A stretch of 29,599 bases of DNA from an uncultured Clostridium sp. (GCA_900541315.1 UQJF01000022.1:1-29599), one strand, 5' to 3'; shown: positions 21,772 to 29,552, counted from the first letter of the stretch. The notes: generated by a model not told the origin, from the letters alone. Translations and numbers: made by a program.

Positions 21772-22962
21772 TTACAGCAGGGCCGAATACATGTTAAATA
21801 CCGGCAGCATAATGGATAAAACAATAGTTCCCACAATGCCTGCCATCACTAAGATCATACACGGTTCTATTAATGTTACCAGCCTCTGCGCTGACTGTTC
21901 TGCCGCTTTTCCATAATAAACTCCCGCCTGCAGCAACACCGACTCCAGTTCTCCTGATTCTTCGCCTGCTGCCACCATGGAAAGAAATACGGGATGAAAG
22001 ATCCTCTGGCGTTTCAATGCCGCTGAAAGACTTTCTCCTTTTTCCAGGCCATTTACCGCTTCCTGTATTTTCCGCTCCACCCATGTATTTCCCATAACAC
22101 GGCCGGTAATGGCCATACAGTCTATGATCCCGTTTCCACCGCCATACAAAACAGAAAATGCAGAAGCAAAACGGGATGTATAAATAGTCTTAAGCAGGCC
22201 TGCTATCACCGGTATATGGAAAAACAGGCCATCCACCCTTAACCGCAGCTTGGGAACAGCCGATAACAAGGCAAATACCAGAAAAACAACTGGTATCCAA
22301 AGACAGTACAGGATCCAGTCCTTTTGTAAATGTTCTCCTGCCGCCATCATAAAACGGGTAATAGCCGGAAGCTCATATTCTTCCAATATATCTGCAAACT
22401 GCGGAAGTACGGTTGTAAGAAGAAAAACGGATGCGCCTATACTAGCCAGCAAAAGGATAAAAGGGTAGATCATGGCAGTCCGCACCTTTCCTTCCATTTC
22501 TACTTCTTTGGCATAATAGACAGACATTTTCTGTAAAATATCATCCAGTGTACCGCTTGCTTCTCCTGTCTGTATCATATATATAAGGAGTTTTGGAAAA
22601 CACTTTCCCATGGATCCCATTGCCTCTGAAAGTGTCTGACCCCTGTGGATCTTCTCTTCCAGCCTGGCAAGAAGGGCCTTCATTTCCCGGGTAGGTGCTG
22701 TTTTACAGGCTGTTTTCAAAATATCTGACTGTGGAACACCTGAAGATAACATAGAACTGACCTGGCTGCAAAAAGGCGGCAGCCATTTTAACGGGACTGT
22801 AAAGTGTCTCATGGAAACAACTCTGTCTTCATTTTGCAGGAAATAACAGTAAAGACCGTCTTCTGCCAGTGATTTCACCAGCTGGGCCTCATTTTCCCCT
22901 TCCCTTATTCCTTTATATTTATGTCCTTTTCTATCTTTTGCACGGTATCTGTAAAGGCTCAT
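21772..22962 (-). CDS. pilC: inner-membrane platform protein, PilC/GspF family
   Basis: This 396-residue protein has two tandem GspF domains of about 120 residues, each with a cytoplasmic helical bundle followed by membrane helices. The first contains SQVSSMLSSGVPQSDILKTA and MIQTGEASGTLDDILQKMS; the second repeats the pattern as FSVLYGGGNGIIDCMAITGR and MVAAGEESGELESVLLQAGV, with the typical GE(A/E)SG motif in both. The last helix (MILVMAGIVGTIVLSIMLPVFNM) is the family's conserved C-terminus. It is the membrane platform on which PilB turns. The start at 22962 (MSLYRYRAKD) fits the family and has AAGGAG; the frame is open to 23043. It follows the DUF4250 gene in the same operon. Confidence 0.93.
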   Translation of the reverse strand: MSLYRYRAKDRKGHKYKGIREGENEAQLVKSLAEDGLYCYFLQNEDRVVSMRHFTVPLKWLPPFCSQVSSMLSSGVPQSDILKTACKTAPTREMKALLARLEEKIHRGQTLSEAMGSMGKCFPKLLIYMIQTGEASGTLDDILQKMSVYYAKEVEMEGKVRTAMIYPFILLLASIGASVFLLTTVLPQFADILEEYELPAITRFMMAAGEHLQKDWILYCLWIPVVFLVFALLSAVPKLRLRVDGLFFHIPVIAGLLKTIYTSRFASAFSVLYGGGNGIIDCMAITGRVMGNTWVERKIQEAVNGLEKGESLSAALKRQRIFHPVFLSMVAAGEESGELESVLLQAGVYYGKAAEQSAQRLVTLIEPCMILVMAGIVGTIVLSIMLPVFNMYSALL

Positions 22963-23002
22963 CTGTTTTCTGCTCCTTTTAGTGGCGGTACTAACGAAAG
23001 AA

Positions 23003-23040
23003 CCGGCCTTACCTGAACACCCTTGTTCAGATAAAACCGG
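23003..23040. other. hairpin between the DUF4250 gene and pilC
   Basis: CTGAACA (23013-23019) pairs with TGTTCAG (23024-23030), extended to about 10 bp with one mismatch and flanked by CCGG on both sides. There is no T-run, so it is not a clear terminator. It may shape expression of pilC relative to the first gene. It does not match any riboswitch consensus that I can recognise. Confidence 0.5.
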
Positions 23041-23046
23041 CACATC

Positions 23047-23226
23047 CTAACGGAAACAATTTTTTTCAGACACATATTCAAAGCCAATATCAGACAATGT
23101 TTTCCTGATATGGAGTTCATCCAGATCCAGGATCTGGCACATTTCTCCCAGGGAACTGTAGTTATCTCTCAACTGGGTATTTATATAACTTAGTAGTATC
23201 ATAGGATCTTTAGGCAGTGTACTCAT
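23047..23226 (-). CDS. DUF4250 domain protein, first gene of the pilus operon
   Basis: This small gene encodes 59 residues: MSTLPKDPMILLSYINTQLR, then a helix-turn-helix-like DNYSSLGEMCQILDLDELHI and a C-terminal segment ending YVSEKNCFR. The LPKDPxILLSxxNtxLRDxYSSLxELC pattern is that of DUF4250, a short family found in Clostridia and relatives with no known function. The ATG at 23226 has AAAGGATGG upstream and a near-consensus promoter 64 bases further up (23290-23318). It lies 84 bases before pilC on the same strand with no clear terminator between, so it is probably co-transcribed with the pilus genes. The fold pattern suggests a small winged-helix-like or dimeric helical protein; that is inference. 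Confidence 0.8.
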   Translation of the reverse strand: MSTLPKDPMILLSYINTQLRDNYSSLGEMCQILDLDELHIRKTLSDIGFEYVSEKNCFR

Positions 23227-23289
23227 ACAAACGCCATCCTTTCCCGAACTTTATAAATGATCATTCATGCTCATCTATGATTACAGGGA

Positions 23290-23318
23290 ATTATATCATC
23301 TGCGACTTTTCATTTCAA
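23290..23318 (-). promoter_or_regulatory. near-consensus sigma-A promoter of the DUF4250-pilC operon
   Basis: The minus strand reads TTGAAA, 17 bases, then TATAAT. The start of transcription would be near 23283, giving a leader of about 57 bases. It is the only clear promoter upstream of the seven-gene pilus assembly cluster. Confidence 0.8.
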
Positions 23319-23439
23319 CTGTAATCTTGTAATTTCAGGAAGATTTTTGGGATTAAAATATAGGAATATGTGGGGTTATTCACTATATAATGTATGTTAT
23401 ATGCATTGTATAATACCATAATCAAAGACCCAAAAATAC

Positions 23440-23524
23440 GATGCAAGCTTGCTTGCCGGAGGATTTTTGAACTCGGGATCTGCCAAAAATATGCTTGAGA
23501 AGCCTTTTTGAAAAAAATGAGCAG
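23440..23524. repeat. family A element, partial inverted copy
   Basis: Starting at GATGCAAGCTTGCTTGCCGG, the 85 bases align with the reverse complement of 2121-2208 at roughly 80 percent identity by eye. Shared blocks include GCAAGCTTGCTTGC, GGAGGATTT and the GCCAAAAA and AGAAGCC segments. The terminal GGGTCAAAAGGT is degraded here to ATCAAAGACCC (near 23421). It lies between the clpB terminator and the DUF4250 promoter, in a gap otherwise without genes. Confidence 0.65.
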
Positions 23525-23537
23525 AGCACATAACCAG

Positions 23538-23580
23538 AAAAGCCGCTGCGAAACATTTTTACCTGTTTCACAGTGGCTTT
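23538..23580 (-). terminator. intrinsic terminator of clpB
   Basis: On the minus strand, AAAGCC-a-CTG-t-GAAACA pairs with TGTTTC-g-CAG-c-GGCTTT across a loop of about 8 bases, followed by TTTTC. It begins 7 bases after the clpB stop codon. Confidence 0.8.
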
Positions 23581-23586
23581 ATCTAT

Positions 23587-26178
23587 TTACTCTGCTTTTG
23601 CACTGAGATGATCTCCCTCAGGCGCAACATCGATCACAATAGCAGAACCTTCGCTTACCTGATCTGCAAGAATGATACGTGCAGCCAGCGTTTCTACATT
23701 TTTCTGCAGATAACGCTTCAGAGGACGCGCACCGTATACAGGATCGTATCCATGATCCGTAATGAAAGTCTTGGCAGCATCTGTCAGACGCAGCTTTAAC
23801 TCTCTGTCAGCCAGACGCTTATTCAGGTCTGCTACGCACAGATCAACAATACGGCTGATATTATCCTTAGTCAGAGGCTTAAACAGGATCATTTCATCCA
23901 GACGGTTTAAAAACTCAGGTCTGAAGTGGGCTTTCAGATCACCCATAACCATATTTCTCGCTTCTTCACGGATATTGCCGTTTTCATCAATTCCCTCCAA
24001 CAGATACTGGGAACCAATATTGGAAGTAAGGATGATAATGGTATTCTTAAAATCTACAGTACGCCCCTGGGAATCAGTGATACGGCCATCATCCAGTACC
24101 TGTAACAGTACATTAAATACATCCGGATGTGCCTTTTCTACTTCATCAAAGAGGACAACGCTGTAAGGTTTACGGCGTACAGCTTCTGTCAACTGGCCAC
24201 CTTCATCATAGCCAACATAACCTGGAGGCGCTCCGATAAGACGAGCCACAGAATGCTTCTCCATGTACTCACTCATATCAATACGCACCATATTGGACTC
24301 ATCATCGAACAATGCCTCTGCCAGTGCCTTTGCAAGCTCTGTTTTACCTACACCGGTAGGTCCTAAGAACAGGAAAGAACCAATAGGCTTTGTAGGATCC
24401 TTGATACCTGCTTTGGAACGGATAATGGCATCTGTAACCTTTTCTACTGCCTCGTCCTGTCCTACTACACGTTTGTGAAGGACTTCATCCAGATGTAAAG
24501 TCTTGCTGCGCTCACTTTCTGTCAGCTTTGCAACGGGGATACCTGTCCACTTGGATACAATACGGGCGATCTCATCTTCTGTTACACTTTCATGTACCAG
24601 GCTGAGATCTTCATTTTTAACCTTTTCTTCTTCTGCTTCCAGCTCTTTCTGCAGCTGAGGCAGCTTGCCGTACTGCAGCTCTGCAGCCTTGTTCAGATCA
24701 TATTTCTGCTGTGCATCCTGAATCTGGCGGTTCACAGCCTCGATCTCCTCACGGAGACTGGATAACTTATCTACACTGGCTTTTTCATTCTGCCACTGGG
24801 CTTTGCCGGCAGCGAATTTATCATGAAGCTCTGCCAGCTCTTTCTGTAAGTCTTCCAGACGTTCTTTGCTCAGTCTGTCTGTTTCTTTCTTAAGAGCCGC
24901 TTCCTCGATCTCCAGCTGCATGATCTTACGTGACAATTCATCCAGTTCTGCCGGCATACTGTCAAGTTCTGTCTTGATCATGGCACATGCCTCATCTACC
25001 AGATCAATGGCCTTATCCGGAAGGAAACGGTCAGATATATAACGGTCGGAAAGCACTGCTGCACTTACCAGTGCAGAGTCTGCGATCTTTACACCGTGGT
25101 AAACTTCGTAACGCTCTTTTAAGCCACGAAGGATGGAAATGGTATCTTCTACTGTAGGCTCTGCTACCATAACCGGCTGGAAACGGCGTTCCAAAGCAGC
25201 ATCTTTTTCAATGTACTGACGGTATTCATTTAATGTAGTTGCACCGATGCAGTGAAGTTCACCTCTTGCAAGCATAGGCTTTAACATATTTCCGGCATCC
25301 ATAGATCCCTCTGTCTTACCTGCGCCTACAATGGTGTGCAGCTCATCAATGAACAGGATGATCTGTCCTTCGCTCTTCTTTACTTCTTCTAAAACAGCTT
25401 TCAGACGTTCCTCAAATTCGCCTCTATATTTAGCACCGGCTACCAGAGAACCCATATCCAGGGCAAACAGCTTCTTATCCTTCAGGCCGTCAGGAACGTC
25501 ACCACGGACAATCCTCTGAGCCAGGCCTTCTACAACAGCTGTTTTACCAACACCAGGTTCACCGATCAGGACCGGATTGTTTTTCGTCTTTCGTGAAAGG
25601 ATACGGACTACATTTCTGATCTCGCTGTCACGGCCAATAACCGGATCCAGTTTCTGGTCTCTGGCACGTTCTACCAGATCATAGCCATATTTCTGTAATG
25701 TATCATAAGTTGCCTCCGGATTATCGCTTACCACTCTCTGATTTCCTCTTACAGTGGAAAGTGCCTGAAGAAACTTTTCCCTGGTAATGCCATAGGTTTT
25801 AAACAGATCCTTCATTTCCTTAGAAGGCTGTTTTAACAGAGCCAGGAAAAGATGCTCTACAGAAACGTATTCATCTCCCATGGATTTTGCTTCATCTTCT
25901 GCATTGATCAGGACTTTATTTAAGTCATTGCTGATATACAGCTGACCGCCTCCGCTTACCTTGGTCAGTTTCTCTATAGCCTGCTTTGCCTCATTTTTAA
26001 ACATGTCACCCTGGATGCCCATTTTCGTGATCAGTTTCATGATCAGGCTGTCTTCCAGTGCCAGCAGACTGTACAGCAGATGCGGCTGGTCGATCTGCTG
26101 GTTCCCATATTCATATGCCAGCTTTTCGCAGTTCTGAACTGCTTCCATTGATTTCTGTGTAAATTTATTAATATTCAT
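23587..26178 (-). CDS. clpB: ATP-dependent disaggregase ClpB
   Basis: This 863-residue hexameric AAA+ chaperone pulls aggregated proteins apart together with DnaK. It has a Clp N domain with two repeats (1-145), first AAA+ domain with Walker A GEPGVGKT (206-213) and Walker [11 protein letters not shown], a coiled-coil middle domain (about 400-525) specific to ClpB/Hsp104, and a second AAA+ domain with GPTGVGKT and [22 protein letters not shown]-terminal D2 small domain contains [15 protein letters not shown]. The C-terminus lacks the ClpP-binding IGF loop of ClpA/ClpC, as expected for a disaggregase. The ATG at 26178 has AAAGGGGAG. It is a single-gene unit with its own terminator, under a CIRCE-overlapped promoter. 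Confidence 0.97.
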   Translation of the reverse strand: MNINKFTQKSMEAVQNCEKLAYEYGNQQIDQPHLLYSLLALEDSLIMKLITKMGIQGDMFKNEAKQAIEKLTKVSGGGQLYISNDLNKVLINAEDEAKSMGDEYVSVEHLFLALLKQPSKEMKDLFKTYGITREKFLQALSTVRGNQRVVSDNPEATYDTLQKYGYDLVERARDQKLDPVIGRDSEIRNVVRILSRKTKNNPVLIGEPGVGKTAVVEGLAQRIVRGDVPDGLKDKKLFALDMGSLVAGAKYRGEFEERLKAVLEEVKKSEGQIILFIDELHTIVGAGKTEGSMDAGNMLKPMLARGELHCIGATTLNEYRQYIEKDAALERRFQPVMVAEPTVEDTISILRGLKERYEVYHGVKIADSALVSAAVLSDRYISDRFLPDKAIDLVDEACAMIKTELDSMPAELDELSRKIMQLEIEEAALKKETDRLSKERLEDLQKELAELHDKFAAGKAQWQNEKASVDKLSSLREEIEAVNRQIQDAQQKYDLNKAAELQYGKLPQLQKELEAEEEKVKNEDLSLVHESVTEDEIARIVSKWTGIPVAKLTESERSKTLHLDEVLHKRVVGQDEAVEKVTDAIIRSKAGIKDPTKPIGSFLFLGPTGVGKTELAKALAEALFDDESNMVRIDMSEYMEKHSVARLIGAPPGYVGYDEGGQLTEAVRRKPYSVVLFDEVEKAHPDVFNVLLQVLDDGRITDSQGRTVDFKNTIIILTSNIGSQYLLEGIDENGNIREEARNMVMGDLKAHFRPEFLNRLDEMILFKPLTKDNISRIVDLCVADLNKRLADRELKLRLTDAAKTFITDHGYDPVYGARPLKRYLQKNVETLAARIILADQVSEGSAIVIDVAPEGDHLSAKAE

Positions 26179-26237
26179 ATGCCCACTCCCCTTTCCGGAA
26201 CAGTGCGTTTGTTGTCTTGTTTTTTTGTTCTATGCGT

Positions 26238-26266
26238 ACTATAACACCAGTTATTAGCACTGTCAA
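26238..26266 (-). promoter_or_regulatory. sigma-A promoter of clpB
   Basis: On the minus strand TTGACA (26261-26266) and TATAGT (26238-26243) are 17 bases apart. The -35 box lies inside the CIRCE operator, so HrcA binding would exclude RNA polymerase directly. The leader is about 55 bases. Confidence 0.85.
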
Positions 26267-26280
26267 GAGGTGAGTGCTAA
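26254..26280. promoter_or_regulatory. CIRCE operator (HrcA site) of clpB
   Basis: TTAGCACTG-N9-GAGTGCTAA matches the CIRCE consensus (TTAGCACTC-N9-GAGTGCTAA) at 17 of 18 arm positions with the exact 9-base spacer. It implies HrcA-type heat-shock control of clpB; hrcA is not in the window. The gene divergent from clpB starts its own promoter only 30 bases away. Confidence 0.88.
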
Positions 26281-26309
26281 TTTTATGTAAAAAATTTATC
26301 CGCTTCCCT

Positions 26310-26338
26310 TTGACAAAATGGCTCCCCCTCCGTATAAT
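26310..26338 (+). promoter_or_regulatory. perfect-consensus sigma-A promoter, divergent from clpB
   Basis: TTGACA, 17 bases, TATAAT: all 12 hexamer positions match. The predicted start is about 26345, leaving a leader of about 167 bases before the ATG at 26512. The leader holds a small hairpin AGCCTG-TTA-CAGGCT (26359-26373) and a second, weak promoter-like TTGACA at 26441-26446. The gap 26179-26511 contains no gene, only this divergent control region. Confidence 0.8.
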
Positions 26339-26458
26339 AAGATTTACAGTTACTTCTGCAGCCTGTTACAGGCTTCATGGTTTTCATTATTTTCATTATT
26401 TTCGGTAATTTCCAAAATTATCCAGTTTTTACTTTGTACCTTGACAATTAAATATGAA

Positions 26459-26481
26459 GATACTAGGGTCAAAAGACCATA
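26459..26481. repeat. isolated family A terminal sequence
   Basis: GATACTAGGGTCAAAAGACC (continuing ATA) agrees at 20 of 23 positions with the reverse complement of 2214-2236, the right end of the family A element. No second end is seen within a few hundred bases, so this may be a solo terminus left by excision or a shared protein-binding site. It lies 30 bases before the start codon of the next gene. Confidence 0.45.
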
Positions 26482-26511
26482 TGAAACATATTTTACAAAG
26501 GAGAGCAAGGT

Positions 26512-27513
26512 ATGAAGAAAAAAAACAATAGTATAAAGCTTTTAACATTTATGTGTTTTATAGTGTGTATGATGTGTACGATCCAGACATCCCCCATACT
26601 GGCACAGGAAACAAAAAATATTACCTTTTCAAAAAAACTGACCAGGGAAGAAGCAGCAGATTTTGAAGAACCGGATGCATTTTATGAAGATGAAGATGGA
26701 ATTAAATATCAGCTGACAGAATGGGAGCTGGAAGAAAAAGCAGGAGAAGAAACACGAGTACCCATGGAAAAACAGGTACGCTATCTTGGCCTGGAAGATG
26801 GGGAAGTGATCCCGGAAACGATCAATGCCAAAACGCCTTTTCCGCAGCCAAATTTACCAGAAGCAACGATAACAGAGAGTCAGCTAAGAGAAAACCAAGA
26901 AGAAACACCAGCACAATTATCCGGATCACTCCATAAAACAGAGATCCAAACTATAAATGAACAATGGAAAGACGACTTATATCTGCCAGTTACTTTCTAT
27001 TCTTATGGGGCAGATGAATTTCAGCTGGAAAATATTATTATTTCAGCAGAAGCTGACCACCTTCTTGAAGAAACCACAAAAAAAGGTTCTCTTATCCTTG
27101 ACAGTCTCGGACTGTCTGACCAGGCATACCACATCACTTCTATGATCTGGAGCGGAGAACCATTTACAGATGAAGATGGCCAACTTTGCCGGAATGCCAT
27201 TGCATTAGGGGAACGCCTTTTGAAAGATGTAGAAGTTGTTTACAAAGGTGAGGTCATCTTAAAAGAACCTGATCATTATGAACTTCATGCTGTATATCAG
27301 GCACAGGAAGTTAATGAAGAGTCTGCCGAAGAACTTACAACGCAGGCAGAACCAGAACTGCCGATATCTGCCTCCAAAAAAGGACCCTTCTGGTACCTGA
27401 TCCGCACCGGTTTTGTGATCACAGTGGCTATAGGGATCATCGGGATCCTGATAGGTATCATTTTACTGTTTATTATGAAACGGCGCAAAAAAGAAGAAAA
27501 AGATCATTTTTAG
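26512..27513 (+). CDS. secreted one-TM surface protein of unknown function
   Basis: This 333-residue protein has a signal peptide (1-31, basic KKKNNSIK start, hydrophobic core, likely cut after PILA), an acidic Glu/Pro-rich extracytoplasmic region of about 260 residues and one C-terminal membrane helix (about 294-323, Gly/Ile-rich) followed by a basic stop-transfer KRRKKEEKD. This is a type I membrane topology with the bulk outside. I do not recognise a domain. The segments LTREEAADFEEPDAFYEDED and HLLEETTKKGSLILDSLGLS carry no known motif. It has an AAGGAG site 8 bases before ATG. It is divergent from clpB with a consensus promoter and is followed by a lipoprotein gene, both probably cell-surface proteins. 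Confidence 0.85.
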   Translation: MKKKNNSIKLLTFMCFIVCMMCTIQTSPILAQETKNITFSKKLTREEAADFEEPDAFYEDEDGIKYQLTEWELEEKAGEETRVPMEKQVRYLGLEDGEVIPETINAKTPFPQPNLPEATITESQLRENQEETPAQLSGSLHKTEIQTINEQWKDDLYLPVTFYSYGADEFQLENIIISAEADHLLEETTKKGSLILDSLGLSDQAYHITSMIWSGEPFTDEDGQLCRNAIALGERLLKDVEVVYKGEVILKEPDHYELHAVYQAQEVNEESAEELTTQAEPELPISASKKGPFWYLIRTGFVITVAIGIIGILIGIILLFIMKRRKKEEKDHF

Positions 27514-27670
27514 AAATAAGCCCAGGGAAAAGTTTAAGGAAAAATTCATAAAAAAAACATAGTAAAAACACAGCTTTCGTAGTAAGATGTATCGTACCGC
27601 AGAAAGAGACATCATAGAAAATATACCGTTACAGTAACGAAACACCTGCGGCAAAGAGAGGAGAATCATT

Positions 27671-28498
27671 ATGAAAAAACAATATCTGGCAATTGCATTT
27701 CTGGCAGTTGCACTGGGGCTGACCGCCTGCTCTTCTAAAAAAGCGGATACAGAAACTACAACTGTGCAGGCAGCAGAAAGCACAACAGAAGCTTCCTCTG
27801 AGGAAGAAGCAGAGGAAGAATACTACTATGGTTTTGTCAGCCTGGTAGAAGATAAGGTGATCACTGTATCTGACGATGAAGGTAAAACTGTAAAATTTGA
27901 TATTACAGATGCCATACTGACCGATGCAGATGCAGTAGGCGAAGGCGATGAAGTAAATGTTGGTTATACTGGTGAAATGTCTGATGATGTAACAAAGGCA
28001 ACCTCCGTAGAGATCATGACTTCCGCAGCAGAAGTTGCAAGAGAAGAAGAGGCTGATACAGAGGATCTGGTAGTGGAAGGAACCATTGAAAGTGCTGATG
28101 ACAGCACCATTACTTTAAAAAATGATGAAGGAACCTATACACTGAACGCCCTTATTGCCCAGAAGGTAACAAAAGACGGTATCAAAGCAGGTGCCACAGC
28201 AGAAGTTACCTACTACGGCGACTTAGAAGATACAACTGATCATGCAGTTGCTACCCGTATTATCACTGAAGATGCAATGGATTCCGAAGAAGCACAGAAG
28301 AAAACTCTCACTGGTACTGCAGCAGAGGTTGAGACCGACCACATTGTTCTGGACACTGCAGACCCGGAAAATACATTCTTCTCTTTCGTAGGAACAGAGG
28401 GAATGTTTGACGGCATCAATGTAGGTGACAAAGTAACCGTTATTTATGACGGCACACTGACCGAAAAGATGATCCCGGCCCAGGGTGTTGAGAAATAG
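27671..28498 (+). CDS. lipoprotein with three tandem beta-rich repeats
   Basis: This 275-residue protein has a lipoprotein signal with lipobox LTAC (C20) and a Ser/Thr/Glu-rich linker (21-50). Three repeats of about 64 residues follow at 51-115, 133-197 and 211-274. Each follows the same order: a Gly-containing first strand (YYYGFVSLVEDKVITV, VVEGTIESADDSTITL, TLTGTAAEVETDHIVL), an acidic turn, a middle strand pair, then a GDEVNVGYTG / GATAEVTYYG / GDKVTVIYDG core and a last strand (ATSVEI, VATRI, AQGVE). The pattern resembles small OB-like or DUF5666-type barrels; the family is not certain. The ribosome site is GAGAGGAG. A strong terminator follows 26 bases after the stop. It is likely anchored outside the membrane; the function is unknown. 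Confidence 0.85.
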   Translation: MKKQYLAIAFLAVALGLTACSSKKADTETTTVQAAESTTEASSEEEAEEEYYYGFVSLVEDKVITVSDDEGKTVKFDITDAILTDADAVGEGDEVNVGYTGEMSDDVTKATSVEIMTSAAEVAREEEADTEDLVVEGTIESADDSTITLKNDEGTYTLNALIAQKVTKDGIKAGATAEVTYYGDLEDTTDHAVATRIITEDAMDSEEAQKKTLTGTAAEVETDHIVLDTADPENTFFSFVGTEGMFDGINVGDKVTVIYDGTLTEKMIPAQGVEK

Positions 28499-28523
28499 AA
28501 ATATTATAAGACCAAAGAAATAT

Positions 28524-28564
28524 CGTCCATACAAGAGTGAAAATACTCCTGTATGGACGTTTTT
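28524..28564 (+). terminator. intrinsic terminator of the lipoprotein gene
   Basis: CGTCCATACA pairs perfectly with TGTATGGACG, an inner GAGT/ACTC stem continues across a one-base mismatch, and five T residues follow. It is one of the strongest terminators in the window. Confidence 0.92.
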
Positions 28565-28569
28565 GTTTG

Positions 28570-28614
28570 AAAAAAGCAGCTGCCAATGGAATCCATCTTC
28601 CAAAAGCAGCTGCT
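28570..28614 (-). terminator. intrinsic terminator of the SDR gene
   Basis: On the minus strand AGCAGCTGC and GCAGCTGCT pair over a 22-base loop, followed by a run of six T. Because GCAGCTGC is itself a palindrome, alternative pairings exist. It lies back to back with the plus-strand terminator at 28524-28564, which fits convergent genes. Confidence 0.8.
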
Positions 28615-28660
28615 CCTTTTATTTCGTAATCTCTTAAATTAAATTGTTCAATTTACTCTA

Positions 28661-29485
28661 TTACCTGCCAGAGGTTGTGCCGCCATCAATGCACAGTGCC
28701 TGACTTGTGATCTCGCGGGCGAAATCGCTTGCAAGGAATACGGTTGCCCAGGCAATATCTTCTTCCTTCTGGTCATGTCCCAGTGGGATCATGCTCTTAA
28801 CGGAAGCATTCCACAGCTCTTCGCGTTTTTCAGGGGTCAGTTCATTATGAACTTCCGGATCCCAGCCATTGTTCATTCCTTCCAGTATTTCTTCCCACAT
28901 TGCTGTACGGATGATTCCCGGAAGAATAGCATTTACACGGACTCCATAAGGAGCTGCATGTTTTGCAGCTGACTGCATCAGGCTTGTTACAGCTGCTTTG
29001 GATGCACTGTAGGTCTGGAGCATTCCCATACCATCTCTGCCTGCAATAGAGGATACAAGGATCATATTTCCGCTCTTATTTGCTTCCAGATGTGCCAGAC
29101 CATGTTTGATCATATGTACGGTTCCCACTACATTAATATTAAACAGTCTCTGAACCTCTTCTGTGGTTGTATGCATCATATCCTGAAGGGAAATTACACC
29201 TGCTGCATTTACGATCACATCAATCTTTCCGCCGCCAAATGCTGCTGCGTCAGCGATCAGTTTCTTAACGTCTTCTTCAACAGCAACATCACACTTTGTG
29301 AAACCACCCTTTACGCCAAGTGCCTCGATCTCTTTCACGGTAGCCAGGCCCTGATCTTCTTTACGGTTTGCAATGTATACATTTGCACCACATCCTGCAA
29401 ACTGAAGTGCCATCTCTTTACCAAGTCCACGGCCACCACCTGTAACAAGGACTGTCTTTCCAGTAAAATCAATATTCATTGCCAT
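28661..29485 (-). CDS. short-chain dehydrogenase/reductase (SDR), classical type
   Basis: This 274-residue NAD(P)-dependent oxidoreductase has a Rossmann nucleotide site TGGGRGLG (15-22), the NAAG motif (93-96), catalytic S145/S146 in ILVSSIAGR, and the catalytic pair Y159 and K163 in YSASK. The PG motif (LPGIIRTAMW) and the C-terminal SDR end DFAREITSQALCIDGGTTS are also present. All classical SDR residues are intact. A short insert between the PG motif and the C-terminus (EILEGMNNGWDPEVHNELTP) forms the substrate lid. Related enzymes reduce sugar acids, steroids or 3-oxoacyl groups, so the substrate cannot be named. The start (ATG 29485, or 29479 in the same frame) has no clear ribosome site. 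It may be coupled to, or processed from, an upstream gene beyond the window edge. Confidence 0.88.
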   Translation of the reverse strand: MAMNIDFTGKTVLVTGGGRGLGKEMALQFAGCGANVYIANRKEDQGLATVKEIEALGVKGGFTKCDVAVEEDVKKLIADAAAFGGGKIDVIVNAAGVISLQDMMHTTTEEVQRLFNINVVGTVHMIKHGLAHLEANKSGNMILVSSIAGRDGMGMLQTYSASKAAVTSLMQSAAKHAAPYGVRVNAILPGIIRTAMWEEILEGMNNGWDPEVHNELTPEKREELWNASVKSMIPLGHDQKEEDIAWATVFLASDFAREITSQALCIDGGTTSGR

Positions 29486-29498
29486 AAGTGAACTACTC

Positions 29499-29513
29499 GG
29501 TAACTAAGTTACC
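29499..29513. promoter_or_regulatory. 15-bp palindrome upstream of the SDR gene
   Basis: GGTAACT-A-AGTTACC has perfect 7-bp arms and lies 14 bases before the SDR start codon, a place where a repressor could block transcription or translation. The binding protein is unknown. If the region is transcribed it would form a small hairpin over the ribosome-binding zone. Confidence 0.4.
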
Positions 29514-29520
29514 AGAGCAT

Positions 29521-29552
29521 CTGAAATCTGGCGGGATACCGCCCTTTTTCAG
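29521..29552. other. hairpin at the window's right edge
   Basis: CTGAAA-N3-GGCGG-GATA-CCGCC-N3-TTTCAG is an imperfect hairpin with two perfect stem segments. On the plus strand a CTTTTT tract follows the GC stem, a terminator shape, but no plus-strand gene reaches it. On the minus strand it would be in the SDR leader. No gene is recognisable between 29486 and the end. Confidence 0.4.

Noticed and set aside
22963..23043. Longer PilC N-terminus starting MPVLSEQGCSG
   Set aside because: It would cover the hairpin region and the DUF4250 stop; family members start at MSLYRYRAKD-like sequence with a ribosome site just before it.
22970..23046. Possible c-di-GMP riboswitch before pilC
   Set aside because: Such riboswitches are common before pilus genes in Clostridia, but the conserved core motifs of the two known classes are absent; only a simple hairpin is present.
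23599..25519. Several plus-strand open frames opposite clpB
   Set aside because: They are complementary-frame shadows of a highly conserved gene; none has a ribosome site or recognisable domain.
26318..26515. 65-codon open frame between clpB and the surface-protein gene
   Set aside because: It starts inside the spacer of a perfect-consensus promoter and has no ribosome site, so it is leader RNA rather than a gene.
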